64,000 nt of DNA, taken from NCBI RefSeq assembly GCF_003573695.1, contig NC_039363.1:167354747-167418746 (forward strand), in the 5' to 3' direction. This document shows, in pieces, positions 22,618 through 35,099 of this stretch. Origin of the DNA: Papaver somniferum. Its lineage: Eukaryota > Streptophyta > Magnoliopsida > Ranunculales > Papaveraceae. The position numbers and the translations under genes are program-made. Below the pieces are notes generated by a model, which saw nothing but the letters and a program-made list of their open reading frames with translations, ran no database searches and was not told the origin of the DNA. Within the stretch, counting starts at the first letter, position 1; every line of letters begins with the position of its first letter.

Positions 22618-24186
22618 ATCTCTCGCTTTGTCAATTTTAGTGACAAAACTCTTACATCATATGGATAAACAAATTACAAGAATTCATTACACATACGCTT
22701 GATTCCCGATTCGAAAGCACAGTAAACTGCTTACATTCAATCCTTGAAAATGCAACAGCGGCATTTTAATAACAAAGCTAATACTCCCCCTAAGGAAGAT
22801 ATGTAGATATTCAATCCGCACGTCTTTTTTATACCACTTCATATGACATGTTACTCCTCCTTAGTCTGTGCTTTCACTCTTTCGTTTAGATAAAACGTTT
22901 AAGCACCAATGTTCTTTTCCTTAGCGATACCAATCAATATAAAATCAATACCAGTATCACTTGTTTAATCCATATATTTCTCCCCCTTTTTGTCACAAAA
23001 TGACAAATAAACGAAAAAATAAAGGACAACACGAAAAGAATCTTACAAATCTCAAAAAAGACTTGAAACCTGTAGAGTTAGGCACGAGGGTTCCACGCAT
23101 CATGTTCTGATAACCGATATCAAAACCGAAACTACAAGTAGTTTTATTTTGATATGTTACCAAGGAAACAATTGTCCGAAACAATTTTTCCAATTTAGTT
23201 TAGCAAAACAAAAATCAACTAAGTACCTTAGTCCCTTTGCTAAACCGATTGTTCACAAAAAGCCGCTTAATTCGATAAAACCAAAATAAAGATAACTCTA
23301 TTTTTCTCATCAGGTTCTAATTATCCATAACTTAGACCTTTCAATTTCAAACAAGACAAGTACTAGGTTAGTTAACTAGCATTTCTTGTTAAGGCATTCG
23401 ATTAGACTTGAATAACCGAAACCTCACTTCGATAAATCTAACTAAGATCAGAATTAATTTAGTTTTTCTTATATGGAATCGAATTGGACTAAACAACTCA
23501 TCCCGTACACCTTTTATTTCGTTAAGCCATAAATAATTCATACAATCCAACATAAATCAACTTGCATAATTATTCACCTCAACCGGAAGCAATTGAAACA
23601 ACAGAAGCATTAAAATACCGCAATTGCGCCGAAATTTTGTAAGCCTAAACAATTGATACCACACAATAAAGCAAGATAACAATAGTTTTCTTAACCGGGA
23701 CCAATTGAATCACACACATCCACACACACATCATGGAATAAACATCAATTGAACCGAAATTTTGTTAAGCAAAAGCAATAAATATATATGATATAAACTC
23801 ATGCTTTTCTTAAACATGAAAACAATTAACTAACAAGATTGTTACCTCAAATTTCGCATCCAATTCTCCAATATGATTGCATCTTCTTCCAGGGAGAATT
23901 GATATCGAAATATCATCATGTTGTCATCCTTATGCAAAAACAAAAGAATAACAACAACCAACCTTTACCAGAGAAAGGTTGAAAATCGGTTTTAACAATT
24001 GCAAGCAAAAGCTGAAAACCGTCGAAACACATATGCTTTTATGCTAAACCAAAACCGATTCAACATATTGTTATTTTTCACATATTGTTTCTACCATAAC
24101 CCTTCATGATTGTTTGATAAATCCTACCAACATGGGATAGAACTTAATCCTACTAAATCAAAAAGTCACCCAAACCACAAGGGTTC
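22618..24186 (-). mobile_element. Interior of element E, 3' part
   Basis: No coding region recognised. On the minus strand it holds several GGGGGAG-type motifs (about 22790, 22855, 22980), as in B and C, and TTTGTGACAAAAAGGGGGAG before the second. Cut on the right by element C at 24187; a 330-bp stretch (23733-24060) is repeated at 31359-31692. Confidence 0.6.
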
Positions 24187-26580
24187 TGTTAGAGCATAGC
24201 TCGGTCGACCTCGCATGCGTTGCTATATCAAGCATGTTTGTCAATGTTAGTGATCAAAACTATGAGTCTTGATTTCTAGTCTATTATAGCTAAGTCTCGA
24301 ACTAGGATAGAAAAGTGTAGTTGAGCTCAAGGAATGCATGGCGATTCATCATACAACGACGAAGATCTACTCAAGAAACCGTGGAACTTCATCAACAAAA
24401 AGGTATGTGGAGACTTGAACTTATCCATCACTCAAAAGTCTATCTATTCTATCTCCTACTTCTTATGAGACAAAAAGTCGTATGCTATATAGACTGGATC
24501 ATACACATTTGACATTTCGAGCTGAGTATTCACTACTTATCTTTTTCTCGAAATCGTGTGTTGGTAAAGCGTTTCGCTTTGATCAAGTTTATCTTCACCT
24601 AGTGACGAAAGTCATGAAAAGTTTTAATTACTTTGATAATTTCTCTGACGTGAAACGGTCTGTGAATAACGGCTATATAACGTCCTTTGATAATGTCTTA
24701 ATGATTGGAATAAGAGTTTAGATTACATAACCATGTATTCCTTAATCCGAAGTTTTTGAACTTTGTTGATTGAGAGAAACCGGAGGAATTGGCTTTGCCA
24801 AGTCTGCGAACCCAGTTTGCGAACTCAGCTGAGAACTGTCGGAAGTTCTTGTACCGAGAATTTCTGCTGGGATTCCAAATTCGTTCGATAAGTTAAAGTC
24901 CGCGAACTGGCGGAAGTCTCCTTGCCGAGATTTTCTGATGAGTTTGGAAAACTCTGCCGGTTGTCTTAAGTCCGCGAACTTGTTTGTGAGCTTAAGTGGT
25001 TATGATCTAAAGATGTGCTATAAATATGAAACTTAAATTACTAAGGAATGCAAACCGTGGCTATAAAGTTCATGAGCCGATTCAATCGAATCGAATCATC
25101 TTTGTTTCAATTGTGTCTTGTGTAGTCATATAAGATCTCATATCAATTGAACAACTCTCTAACTAGTTCATTTGAGTCAATTGAACTAGTTATGGTGAAG
25201 AAGAACTAGGTTAATACGAAATGCTCATATGGTTAACCTTTTGGGTTACTATGTTGGACCAACATACACGTACACGTTTGGGCACGGTTTTCACAAACCC
25301 AGTAAACGTCTACCCAAGTGTGTGTAACAAGCTAAGTTTTCGATATAACGGTTGAGAAATATTAGCTTGAATCTAAATCAGGTTTTCATCTAACGGTGAA
25401 TATGGATTGCTTTGTAACTAAAGCAAAACCCTGATTTGAAGGCTATATAAAGGAGACATCTAGCATTGTGCAAAACTAATTCCCACACGTCTGTGTGATA
25501 CTAGTGCGCTCGCTAGAGTCGATTCTCCTTTAACCTTTGGTTTTCTTCTCTAAAACCAGGTTAACGACTTAAAGATTTCAATGGGATTGTGAAGCCAGAC
25601 CGATACTACTTTTATCGTAGTTGTGTGATCTGATCTTGCATCTTCTATCGTACGAGTACAATCTATTGATTGGCTTGAGATCGTGAGAGTTCTCCGATAG
25701 GCAAGATAAAGAAGTCACAAACATCTTCGTCTCACTGTTTGTGATTCCTCGACAAACCGCTTGTGTAGTCAAGAAGGATTGTTGAGAGGTGATTGATTAA
25801 TCTAGGCTGTTCTTCGGGAATATAAGACCGGATTATCAATTGGTTCCTGTTCACCTTGATTATTATCAAAAGACGGAATAAAAACTTTAGGGTTTTTCTG
25901 TGGGACACAGATTGATCCTTTGATATACTTGTCTGTGTGAGACAGATTTGTTTTTTGTTAAAGCCTGCGATTTTGGGTCGTAGCAACTCTTAGTTGTGGG
26001 TGAAATCAGCTGGGGGAATCAAGTGTGCAGTATCATGCTGGGATCAGAGGCGTAGGAGTACAACTGTACCTTGAATTAGTGGGAGACTGATTGGGGTTCA
26101 ACTATAGTCCAGTCCGAAGTTAGTTTGGAGTAGGCTAGTGTCTGTAGCGGATTAATACGGTGTGTATTCAATCTGGACTAGGTCCCGTGGGTTTTCTGCA
26201 TTTGCGGTTTCCTCGTTAACAAAACTTCTGGTGTCTGTGTTATTTCTTTTCCGCATTATATTTTATATAATTGAAATAATACAGGTTGTGCGTTAAGATT
26301 ATAAATTGGAAATCCAATCTTTGGTTGTTGATTGATATTGATTGATCCTTGGGTATTGGTCTTTGGTACCGTCCAAGTTATGCCTTGTGTTTGATTAAAG
26401 ACTCGCTATTGTTTTAGCTTGAGTAAATCAAAACAAGTGAGAGATATTGACTCCTTGAGATACTTTAATCTAGATTGAGTCTGACTATCTAGTTGATTTT
26501 CTAGCAAAGTATTTCGGAGTTAGTCCATACAGATTGCTAAGCGAAATATTGGGTGTTGTTGTTAGACCCCCGCTTTTTGA
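24187..26580 (+). repeat. 5' LTR of Copia element C (2.39 kb)
   Basis: TGTTAGAGCATAGC to CCCCCGCTTTTTGA (terminal CA changed to GA). Contains TATATAA at 25444-25451 and the TTCGCGGACT-type U3 boxes at 24795-24990. Direct repeat of 30110-30585. Confidence 0.88.
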
Positions 26581-26582
26581 AT

Positions 26583-26594
26583 TGGTATCAGAGC
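26583..26594 (+). promoter_or_regulatory. Primer binding site of element C
   Basis: TGGTATCAGAGC, iMet-tRNA primer site, two bases after the LTR. Confidence 0.9.
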
Positions 26595-26646
26595 CAACAA
26601 ACACGTCTAAGACCTAACAAATTCATGTTTGTAGCGATCTGACTCT

Positions 26647-27204
26647 ATGGACATAGGTACTATCTCTATTAACGTACCACCAGTCTTTGATGGCTCAAAC
26701 TACTCAGCATGGAAAGTTGCAATGTGTGCTTATCTTCAATCATGTGATTTTCAAACCTGGGTATGTATTGTTAAAGGCTATAATCCTCCGGTTAATACAA
26801 AAGACGATGTATCTATACCAAAGGATGTTGGTAGTTATAGTCCTGAAGAATCTCTTGCTGCAATGCAAAACTCTTTTGTATTAAATGCTATCAGACAGGC
26901 CGTTACCTCAGATCTTCAGTATTATGTGGCTACTTGCACTAAGTCTAAAGAATCCTGGGATATCTTAGAAACTGTATTTGAAGACAAGAGATACGTTTCT
27001 AAGAAACATGCCATCAATGGAGGAAACAACTTCAACACTCCTTCCACGAATACCTCCTGTGGACAGGTGACAATTCGTGATCCAAATTCTGTTCAAACCT
27101 TTGCATTCAACGCTGTTCCCGAGACAAGTAAATCCTCTAACTTATCTTGGGCCGATGAGTGTTATTCATCTGGTTATCGGTTCAATAAACCATTGTTAAC
27201 ATAA
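26647..27204 (+). CDS. Copia Gag N-terminal part (element C)
   Basis: 185 codons. PPVFDGSNYSAWKV (about residues 11-24), QSCDFQTWVCIV (about 31-42) and SKESWDILETVFE mark a DUF4219/UBN2 Gag. After about residue 125 the expected RLK...L linker jumps to an unrelated Ser/Thr-rich stretch, so the middle of the UBN2 domain appears deleted. Stop TAA at 27202-27204 ends this part; coding continues from 27280. Compare the undamaged N-terminus of A. Confidence 0.85.
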   Translation: MDIGTISINVPPVFDGSNYSAWKVAMCAYLQSCDFQTWVCIVKGYNPPVNTKDDVSIPKDVGSYSPEESLAAMQNSFVLNAIRQAVTSDLQYYVATCTKSKESWDILETVFEDKRYVSKKHAINGGNNFNTPSTNTSCGQVTIRDPNSVQTFAFNAVPETSKSSNLSWADECYSSGYRFNKPLLT

Positions 27205-27279
27205 AAGATCAAGAATTTTATAAAGAGGAGCGTTAGATGTGATAAACATCCCCTGTCAGCTATTGCTTCTAAAGATTCT

Positions 27280-27999
27280 ATGGAAGATAAATCTCTTTGT
27301 GTCGACATCTTGAATATGTCTGTTGGATGTGAATCTACAGCTCTTATAGCAGAAACCTCCATACACTCAAAATTTGATTCAGAAATTGAGTCTGACACAA
27401 AGATTTTTGATTTCTTGAACAAAGAGGTCCTTCAAGAAAATCTTCAATTAAAAGCTTTATTGAAGAAACTGGAACCTTTAATCCAAGTGAAAGATCTTGA
27501 GATATATTATCTTAATGATCAACTCACCAGGACCATTTTTCTAAAGGAAGAAGAGATTAATACTCTCAAAGATGATCTTCAACGATTATCTGGAAGTTCT
27601 GATAAAATCTCAGCAATGTTATTTGGTCAGAAATCCTTTGGAAACACTAATGGTTTAGGATTTAAGAGCAAGACTGCAGGTATCGTCAACTATGTTCCTA
27701 AGTGTCTTGGGAAAACAAAGGCTGGCAGTTGTGATAAACAGAAGGCACTTCAACAAGACAAAGGATCGCAGGTTTGTTCGTTTTGTGGAAATGCAAATCA
27801 TGTTCAAAACACGTGTTGGAGGTTCAAGCAGAGGAACAAAAGAATTTTTAAACTACAAGAGAACATGCAAAAGTTGAATCTGGATAATCAAAGGTCGTGC
27901 AAAACCAATGCTTCCAGAATCAGAAGGAGGAGGAAACATGTTTATGCAACAAGCCTTGACAAGCAAGGGGAGCATCTGGCTCACTTTGTCTCTGGTTGA
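27280..27999 (+). CDS. Copia Gag C-terminal part with zinc knuckle (element C)
   Basis: 239 codons. Residues about 45-110 form a Leu/Glu/Lys-rich coiled coil; a CCHC knuckle CSFCGNANHVQNTC follows at about residues 166-179 (CX2CX4HX4C), the RNA-binding motif of Gag. The C-terminus becomes basic (RIRRRRK) and then loses likeness to pol. No protease DTG follows. The upstream stop separates it from 26647-27204; the two together represent one broken Gag. Confidence 0.8.
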   Translation: MEDKSLCVDILNMSVGCESTALIAETSIHSKFDSEIESDTKIFDFLNKEVLQENLQLKALLKKLEPLIQVKDLEIYYLNDQLTRTIFLKEEEINTLKDDLQRLSGSSDKISAMLFGQKSFGNTNGLGFKSKTAGIVNYVPKCLGKTKAGSCDKQKALQQDKGSQVCSFCGNANHVQNTCWRFKQRNKRIFKLQENMQKLNLDNQRSCKTNASRIRRRRKHVYATSLDKQGEHLAHFVSG

Positions 28000-30095
28000 G
28001 CTCGGAGACGCCTGCATCCTCATTCTTAGATTGAGGGGTTGAGGCTCTGCATCTTGTGGCTCAAGTATGTATCTATGGTTGTTAGGAAAATATCCTGCTA
28101 ACGATATTGATTGTGGATCCTTAAACTGTGGAAGAAATAACTCACTATGAAAAAAGGTTGTCTCTAACCAAGAATACCTTGCGTGATCCAAAAAAGGGAA
28201 CTTAGTGAGTTAACTGATATTTCTGAAGATTTAGAGGAATTGAACGATCTCATAATCAATGGGTTTTTCAATAACAAGAAGGAGTTCTCTGTAGATTCCC
28301 TGAGAAAGATCTACAATTCCTAGTAAGTCTTCTGTTTGATTTAGTAGGAAGAATAACTAGTGTTTTGAATAACGAAGATTGTGACTAAACATAACTATTT
28401 TTGTTTTCATCTTCTTATGTTATTTTTTTAGGTTTATTGGTTTTAAATTCTAAAAATATTTGGAGGATGATATTATTGCAGTATTAATCTGTTTTGAAGT
28501 ATTGCAACGTTTTATGGGATATGTATGGTTTGCGTCCGTGAACTCGAAGGTCCCATATGTTTTCAAAAGTAAACTCGTTCATGAATTGATTTTCGTATTG
28601 ATGAAAGGACGAATGCACTTTTGACAAACACAGAAGTTATTCCTATGCAATCATTTATTTGATGGAAAATAGGATAAAATCTTTTGTGTGACAAGGATAA
28701 AGTCTATTATGTCATTATGCATATAGTTATGGAAAGATAGAATAGATCCTTGTATGTATTCCACGGTATTGATCTTCATTGATCCATTCTTTTTGTATTA
28801 CCGTGAAGGCTCCATTGTGTGTCTTATGTTGAGCACGATATAACTAAGTCGATTATTCTTATTGGCTTTGTTGGTTGTTCCATAAGATGATATATGTTAA
28901 GCATTATGAACTAAATTAATCATCTTGGTTGGTTATTTAGTTATTTGCTCCGAAAGTCTTCTTTTGTCGAGTAAAACTTTTGACAATTAAACTGATTACC
29001 TTTGTGATTAGTTTGGTTGTTTGTATTCCAATTAGATTAATTATGGGTTCTCCTGTAATTAGTCTAGTTGAGTTTTCATATATTCCACAAGTTCTTGTGT
29101 TGAGTATATAAACGGCTATACTAACTATTTTCTATTGGTTGATGTAGTCGTATATTCCGTAAGGTTTTCCTTATGTTGAGTATGTGAACGATTAAGTTAG
29201 TCATCTCCGTATGATTACCTTAGTCGTAGCTCCGTAAGTTTACTTATGTTGAGCACAATCAATTAAATTGATCACTTTTGTGGTTTGATTTAGTTGCGTA
29301 TTCCATTTAAATTAATCACGGGTTTACTTGTGATTAATTTGATTCAGTTTTGGATATAGAAAATCATTTTCATATGGTTTTTGGTGTCCAATTAAAAATC
29401 CTTCTTTTCTTTCGAAATTAAGGTCTCTCTTGTTGTTCTCTCGGGAATGACATCAAATGGGGGAGAGTTCTTTTGAACTTGTGCTTAATGATAATATCTT
29501 GCGGGGTGTGCGGCTGTGGAATTTTATAAGGGTTATCTTGTATTTTAAAACTCCTTGATGAATGCATTTAGCTTCAGCTTTATGATTGCATCTAAATTAA
29601 GTTGGTATGTATTTCTTCTTTTAGTCTAAGAAATGTCTCTTCACGGAAATTTCATTAGGAACCCGTTCTTGTACCTTTAACAACTTTATTGACAAAAAGG
29701 GGGAGAATTAATGTGTAGTTCTACTACATATACATATGGTTTTCGGATCATTGTGTAAGGGGGAGTGGTTTCCATGTGAGATGGAGTATTGACTAAGGGG
29801 GAGTGATACATATCACCATAGTATTATTGTTAAAGCCGTGATGCAATTGGACTTTGATGTTACATAATAATATTATGTCATTGTATAATGATGATCGAGA
29901 ATCTCGATTTCTCTCATTGTTATAGTTACGGATCTTCAACAACAGTGATGCTAAACTTACAACCTTTGGGATCATTGGAGTACTTGGAAGGACGAAGATT
30001 TCAGGGAACGTTGAAGATTAGACTATGGAATGGGAGCCACTAAAGTTTATCTTTTTTGTATTCCATATGTATTAATAGTTTTGTCACTAAAATTG
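28000..30095 (+). repeat. 3' interior of element C
   Basis: A short acidic coding remnant (28200-28323, EDLEELNDLI) is followed by AT-rich sequence homologous to B (5910-7337), with GGGGGAG motifs at about 29459, 29699, 29759 and 29797. No supported gene. Confidence 0.6.
28860..29310 (+). repeat. Degenerate tandem repeat in element C
   Basis: Four to five units of about 70-100 bp built on TTCC(G/A)TAAG...TTATGTTGAG...AATTAA-TT-ATCA. Element B has essentially one unit (about 6470-6510), so the array grew in C or shrank in B. Confidence 0.55.
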
Positions 30096-30109
30096 ACAAA
30101 GGGGGAGAT
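30096..30109 (+). promoter_or_regulatory. Polypurine tract of element C
   Basis: ACAAAGGGGGAGAT abuts the 3' LTR start TGTTAGAG. Confidence 0.8.
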
Positions 30110-30585
30110 TGTTAGAGCATAGCTCGGTCGACCTCGCATGCTTGCTATCTCAAGCATGTTTGTCAATGTTAGTGATCAAAACTATGAGTCTTGATTTCTA
30201 GTCTACATAGCTAAATCTCGGACTAGGATAGAAAAGTGTAGTTGAGCTCAAGGACTTCATGGCGATTCATCATACAACGACGAATATCTACTCAAGGAAC
30301 CGTGGAACTTCATCAACAAAAAGGTATGTGGAGACTTGAACTTATCTATCACTCAAAAGTCTATCTCTTCTATCTCCTACTTCTTATGAGACAAAAGTCG
30401 TATGCTATATAGACTGGATCATACACATTTGATATTTCGAGCCGAGTATATCTCGCCTATCTATATCTCGAAATCATGTGTTGGTAAAGCATTTCGCTTT
30501 GATCAGGTTTATCTTCACCTAATGACGAAAGTCATAATGTTTCAATCACTTTGGAAATTGCTTTGACGATAAATAGTGTAAAAAC
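30110..30585 (+). repeat. 3' LTR of element C, truncated
   Basis: First 476 bp, matching 24187 onwards; cut at GTGTAAAAAC by LTR D. Confidence 0.85.
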
Positions 30586-31358
30586 TGAAAAAGCGGGGGT
30601 CTAACAACAACACCCAATATTTCGCTTAGCAATCTGTATGGACAAACTCCAATATACTTTTATGAGAATAAACTAGACAGTTAGACTCAATCAATAAAAA
30701 GATATATCAAAGAGTTTATATATCAATCTCTCGATTTGATCTTTACTCAAGCAAATGGAAATCTGCGAGTCTTTATCAAAGAGAGATAACTTGGACGGTA
30801 CCAAAGACCAATGTCCAAGGATCAATCAATATCAATCAACAACCAAAGGTTGGATTTCCAATTGATGATCTTTAACACACAACTTGTATTATTTAAATAT
30901 AATGCGGAAAAGAAATAACACAAATACCAGAAGTTTTATTAACGAGGAAACCGCAAATGCAGAAAAACCCCGGGACCTAGTCCAGATTGAATACACACTG
31001 TATTAAGCCGCTACAGACACTAGCCTACTACAAGCTAACTTCGGACTGGACTATAGTTGAACCCCAATCAGTCTCCCATCGATTCAAGGTGTAGTTGTAC
31101 TCCTGCGCCTCTGATCCCAGCAGGATACTGCGCACTTGATTCCCTTAGCTGATCTCACCCACAACTAAGAGTTGCTGCAACCCAAAATCGCAGACTTGAT
31201 AATAAACAAATCTGTCTCACACAGAAAACTCTATCAAAGGATAAATTTGTCTCGCACTGAAAAACCCTAGGTTTTGTTCCGTCTTAAGATATAAAATCAA
31301 GGTGAACAGGAACCAATTGATAATCCGGTCTTAAATTCCCGAAGAACAACCTAGATTA
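30586..31358 (-). repeat. LTR fragment D, inverted
   Basis: Same family as A-C; starts TGAAAAAGCGGGGG and matches A from 583 to about 1355. It lacks a PBS on its left, so it is the terminal part of a minus-strand 3' LTR that jumped into LTR C; the rest was lost at 31358. Confidence 0.8.
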
Positions 31359-31692
31359 AACATCATGGAATAAACATCAATTGAACCGAAATTTTGTTAA
31401 GCAAAATCAATAAATATATATGATATAAACTCAGGATTTTCTTAAACGGGAAAACAATTAACTAACAAGATTGTTACCTCAAATTTCGCATCCACTTCTC
31501 CAATATGATTGCATCTTCTTCCAGGGAGAATTGATATCGAAATATCATCATGTTGTCATCCTTATGAAAAAAAAAAGAATAACAACAACCAACCTTCACC
31601 AGAGAAAAGTTGAAAATCGTTTTTAACAATTACAAGCAAAAGTTGAAAACCGTCGAAACACATATGCTTTTATGCTAAACCAAATCCGATTC
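31359..31692 (-). repeat. Duplicate of element E interior
   Basis: Nearly identical to 23733-24060 (shared CATCATGGAATAAACATC and CTTCTTCCAGGGAGAATTG). Orientation unchanged. Ends exactly where LTR a begins, so it is the target of that element. Confidence 0.8.
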
Positions 31693-32180
31693 TGTTTATG
31701 GGTGAAAACTATTTCTGCCGGTTTTGGTAATTTGGGGTGTGTGGATGAGAAATGAATCTGAACCCTAAACAAATGCACTGCACGGGAGTGCTTTTGATTC
31801 GAGAAATCAATCTGTACAATTCTGGCCTAAACCAAGAAATGGACGTTCCAGACTTGCTTCGGTCACAAAGTGAAGGAGATGGGGTTGATCTTAGGGAGGG
31901 AAGCGAAGAAGGTGTTGATATTGTGAAGGTGTTGGCTGTGTATGACTTGTATCAGAAAGCTGAACTGGCTTGCAGAGTGTAAGCTATCAGTTCTGGTGTT
32001 TGAATACGATTGTATCAACACTAGGTTTCTGTCTTGTCTGTCCTTTGGAAATAGGGAGGAGAACCTATTTATACAAGTCATTGAGCCTAACCCACGTCTC
32101 TCATGGGAAGTGGAGGAAGTGGAGTGATGGAGTAGTGGAGTTGTGTGTTAGTGTCACACGACCAGTCTTTCCCACTTCAC
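31693..32180 (-). repeat. LTR a, terminal fragment (Tat/Ogre-like)
   Basis: TGTTTATGGGTGAAAAC start; nearly identical to 32357-32845. Only the 3' end of a minus-strand LTR remains. Small frames inside are shared LTR sequence and not genes. Confidence 0.8.
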
Positions 32181-32356
32181 CTACTTGGTGACACCTGGGA
32201 TATCAACACTGAGAGTATTGTTAGCGCTAGTCCCGTAAGGATTGGTTGCTGATCCAGACCTAAGATCTATTATTTTTCGAAATCAATAAAATTGAATTGG
32301 TATTGAAGAAACTGACTTCACAACCGAGAGATTAATCTCCCACTGTGGTCGCCAAT
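32181..32356 (-). mobile_element. Collapsed interior between LTRs a and b
   Basis: About 175 bp of internal sequence: the leader after the PBS and the CAGACCTAAGA of the gag start region, as found at 38870-38946 in the next element. All coding sequence is gone. Confidence 0.65.
32336..32354 (-). promoter_or_regulatory. Primer binding site next to LTR b
   Basis: Minus strand TGGCGACCACAGTGGGAGA, two bases from the LTR end. The TGGCGACC start is of the kind used by Ogre/Tat elements (Arg-type tRNA primer in the literature; not verified here). Confidence 0.7.
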
Positions 32357-34749
32357 TGTTTATGGGTGAAAACTATTTCTGCCGGTTTTTGTAATTTGGG
32401 GTGTGTGGATGAGAAATGAATCTAAACCCTAAACAAATGCACTGCACGGGAGTGCTTTTGATTCGAGAAATCAATCTGTACAATTCTGGTCTAAACCAAG
32501 AAATGGTCGTTCCAGACTTGCTTCGGTCACAAAGTGAAGGAGATGGGGTTGATCTTAGGGAGGGAAGCGAATAAGGTGTTGAGATTGTGAAGGTGTTGGC
32601 TGTGTATGACTTGTATCAGAAAGTTGAACTGGCTTGCAGAGTGTAAGATATCAGTTCTGGTGTTTGAATACGATTGTATCAACTATAGGTTTCTGTCTTG
32701 TCTGTCCTTTGGAAATAGGGAGGAGAACCTATTTATACAAGTCATTGAGACTAACCCACGTCTCTCATGGGAAGTGGAGGAAGTGGAGTGATAGATTAGT
32801 GGAGTTGTGTGTCAGTGTCACACGAACAGTCTTGCCCACTTCTCCCATCATCACTAACCGTCCATGTCTTCCTAACACGTTCTTGTGATGGCGCGTTGCA
32901 CGCTGCACGTTGTAAACCGCCAGATCAATACCCCAGTATGTATCCCCCAGTTTGTGACATGCTTGATTTCTCGAATGTGTGGATGTGGAACCCACAGAAA
33001 GTAGCATGTGATGCTAGATTAAATAACTAAGTTATTTAGGAAGTCGATATTTATGAAATATCATGTGTATTTTATGCAGGTAATGCATCGAATATATTCA
33101 GCATGTATGAAGCATCGTTGTTTTAAGGCTTAACGGAGTAAGTCACGAATTTAAGCGTCTTAAAATAGCATCACGTCCAGCCATCTTCGAGTGATCGTTT
33201 GGAGGCTATACATGCAAGCCCTAATTTGGCCGATCACCCCATGTGGAAGAGTGTTGGACGGTGATCGTGGTGATGCCTCACTAGTTGCCTAAATCCTGTC
33301 TTAGGCTGTCCGTCCAAGCTGGCGAAGTTGTACGGACGAGATGACTTGCAACCCACATCTGCGACCGTCAGATTAGTGTTTAAGAGGTGCGCAAGTACCT
33401 TCTTTCAGCTTGGTCGAATCCATGCATGGGAGATGTTTTTGTCAAGACCGACCGGGCATGCGTGTAGACGGCTTGCCGGTGTACGCGTTTGTGCCTCACT
33501 GTCCCATGGAGATGTGATCTAAGCCAGTCGATTTTTCCGGCAAAGTTGAGTGGTCGAGATCGGTTTGCAATTGGAACCGCGCGACCATGCCTAGTTTGGG
33601 TGCACGAATCGAGGCATCTAGCCATGGTTGGCCTTTGCCGATTAGTCACGCATATAGACGGGCCCACGACGATTGTCTTGACATGCTTGAGACCCTTTGA
33701 GTCTACATCCTCCATCTATGCCTGCGAAGATGAATGGTCGCGACTGATTTGCGACACATGTGATATGCCGCAAACCCTAATTATGGTTTCATGTCCACGC
33801 TACTTTGGCTGGACGAATTGGCAAGCTACGCTCCTGTTTTGGGGAGGCCGACCATGTGGGGCCCACATTGGGCCGATGGTGAACATGCCAATACCTTCAT
33901 GACGGCTATGGGTATGATCTAAGCCATCCGAACATGCTGGTGAGGTTGGATGGTCGTGATCAATTTAAGACCTTTAGTGGAATTTCCTGCGACCCTTAAA
34001 GCATCACGCCGGCCGAGCTTTGGTCGAGTGTTTGCTTCTTCCGGGCTAGGTCGTGAGGTGGTCGATTATGCAGGCATGAAGGGGGCCCGCCGGTGTGCAG
34101 GACAACGCTTGTCCAACCGGCCATGGGACGATCTATGTCGTCCAACCATGCCGGTGAAGTTGGACGGCCGCGATCTGTTTGTGACCGACATTAGCAGTCT
34201 TGTGCGTACATGTTTTACAAGCTTCTCCATACCAGCCCAACCATCCTACTCTAGGCTGGTGTTCGGTGGTTGTTTGGGAGGCGTGGTATGTATTCGACCG
34301 ACCAGGGGATAAACGGGCCCGCTGGTGGTCATTAAGATGGTAGCCTGCTCCTGCTGAGGATCGTCTCGTCTAGGATGGTTAAATCATGCGGCCAACTTGC
34401 GTGGTCGTGATTGTTTCTGAGACTGTCAGTCCAGATTCAAATATGCTCAATCGGGCTAGTAATGAGAGTTTTGCGGGAACAACACAGGAAACACAAGGCT
34501 AGTCATGCATTAATTAATAATGCTGTAAATTCACAGGGTATATGGGATTATTGCTACATGCTCCAACCTGGATGAATTTTGTGTATTTAATTCACAGAAT
34601 ACTAGGATTGTTGCCACATGCTCCATTCTAGGTGAATTATTAAAGTGAAGAAGTATTCATCACTTATCAGTGGCTTTATCCTTTGCAGGATGTCAGCGTA
34701 TAAATTTGGTTTTACAATTTTAGCCCTGAACCAAAATCCACCATCAACA
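32357..34749 (-). repeat. LTR b (2.39 kb)
   Basis: TGTTTATGGG to CACCATCAACA. PBS on its left, polypurine tract on its right (34750-34764). No genes; GC-richer than the Copia parts. Confidence 0.75.
33299..34430 (-). repeat. Tandem array of about 205-bp units in LTR b
   Basis: A block like CCGGTGAAGTTGGACGGCCG followed by CGATCTGTTTGTGAC recurs at about 33310, 33525, 33730, 33930, 34135 and 34385. Units are strongly diverged and many carry GTCGTGATC-type cores. Confidence 0.6.
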
Positions 34750-34764
34750 TTGAGTCCCCTGCCT
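34750..34764 (-). promoter_or_regulatory. Polypurine tract flanking LTR b
   Basis: Minus strand AGGCAGGGGACTCAA directly before LTR b; matches the tract beside LTR c (42811-42826). Confidence 0.6.
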
Positions 34765-34996
34765 AACATATAATGGTTGCATCATTGTGGGGTAAGCATG
34801 AGATGGTGACGAATATAATCGTATAAAGACAAGATAAAGGAAGTTTACCTGGAGGGACTCTGGCCGGCCATCTTGGCAATCATCCGCGTGAGTACGCCAG
34901 GCGTGACCACGGACCTTGGTGGGACCAGCTTCCTCCTTTGGGTATTTGATCCAAGAAGGGAATCCTTCTTCTACCAGATTTCTCCAATTACTTGTG

Positions 34997-35003
34997 TATA
35001 AAA
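34997..35003 (+). promoter_or_regulatory. TATA box of the decayed antisense PMD-like gene
   Basis: GTGTATAAAAGAGG, 248 bp inside the LTR; the intact copy in element G has GGTATAAAAGG 304 bp inside its LTR. Confidence 0.5.
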
Positions 35004-35099
35004 GAGGACCGGCCCTTTTTCTCTTTTTTTTTGTTCGAACAGCTTCTCCCGTTTGTGACTTTGGCTCGCCGAGCATTGTTGTTGCGGACACCGCCGGAG

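Larger units (their letters stand above)
24187..30585 (+). mobile_element. Copia element C, non-autonomous, 3' LTR truncated
   Basis: LTR, PBS, broken Gag, non-coding 3' interior, polypurine tract and the first 476 bp of the 3' LTR. No pol domain seen. Inserted in the interior of E; the 3' LTR is cut by inverted LTR D at 30586. Confidence 0.82.

Noticed and set aside
27853..28191. 112-codon minus frame in element C.
   Set aside because: Lies across the end of the broken Gag on the opposite strand; no motif, no promoter, and the corresponding part of B has no such frame.
33328..34312. Overlapping frames of 64-137 codons on both strands between 33328 and 34312.
   Set aside because: They fall in the GC-richer tandem array of LTR b; frames on both strands and no conserved motif.
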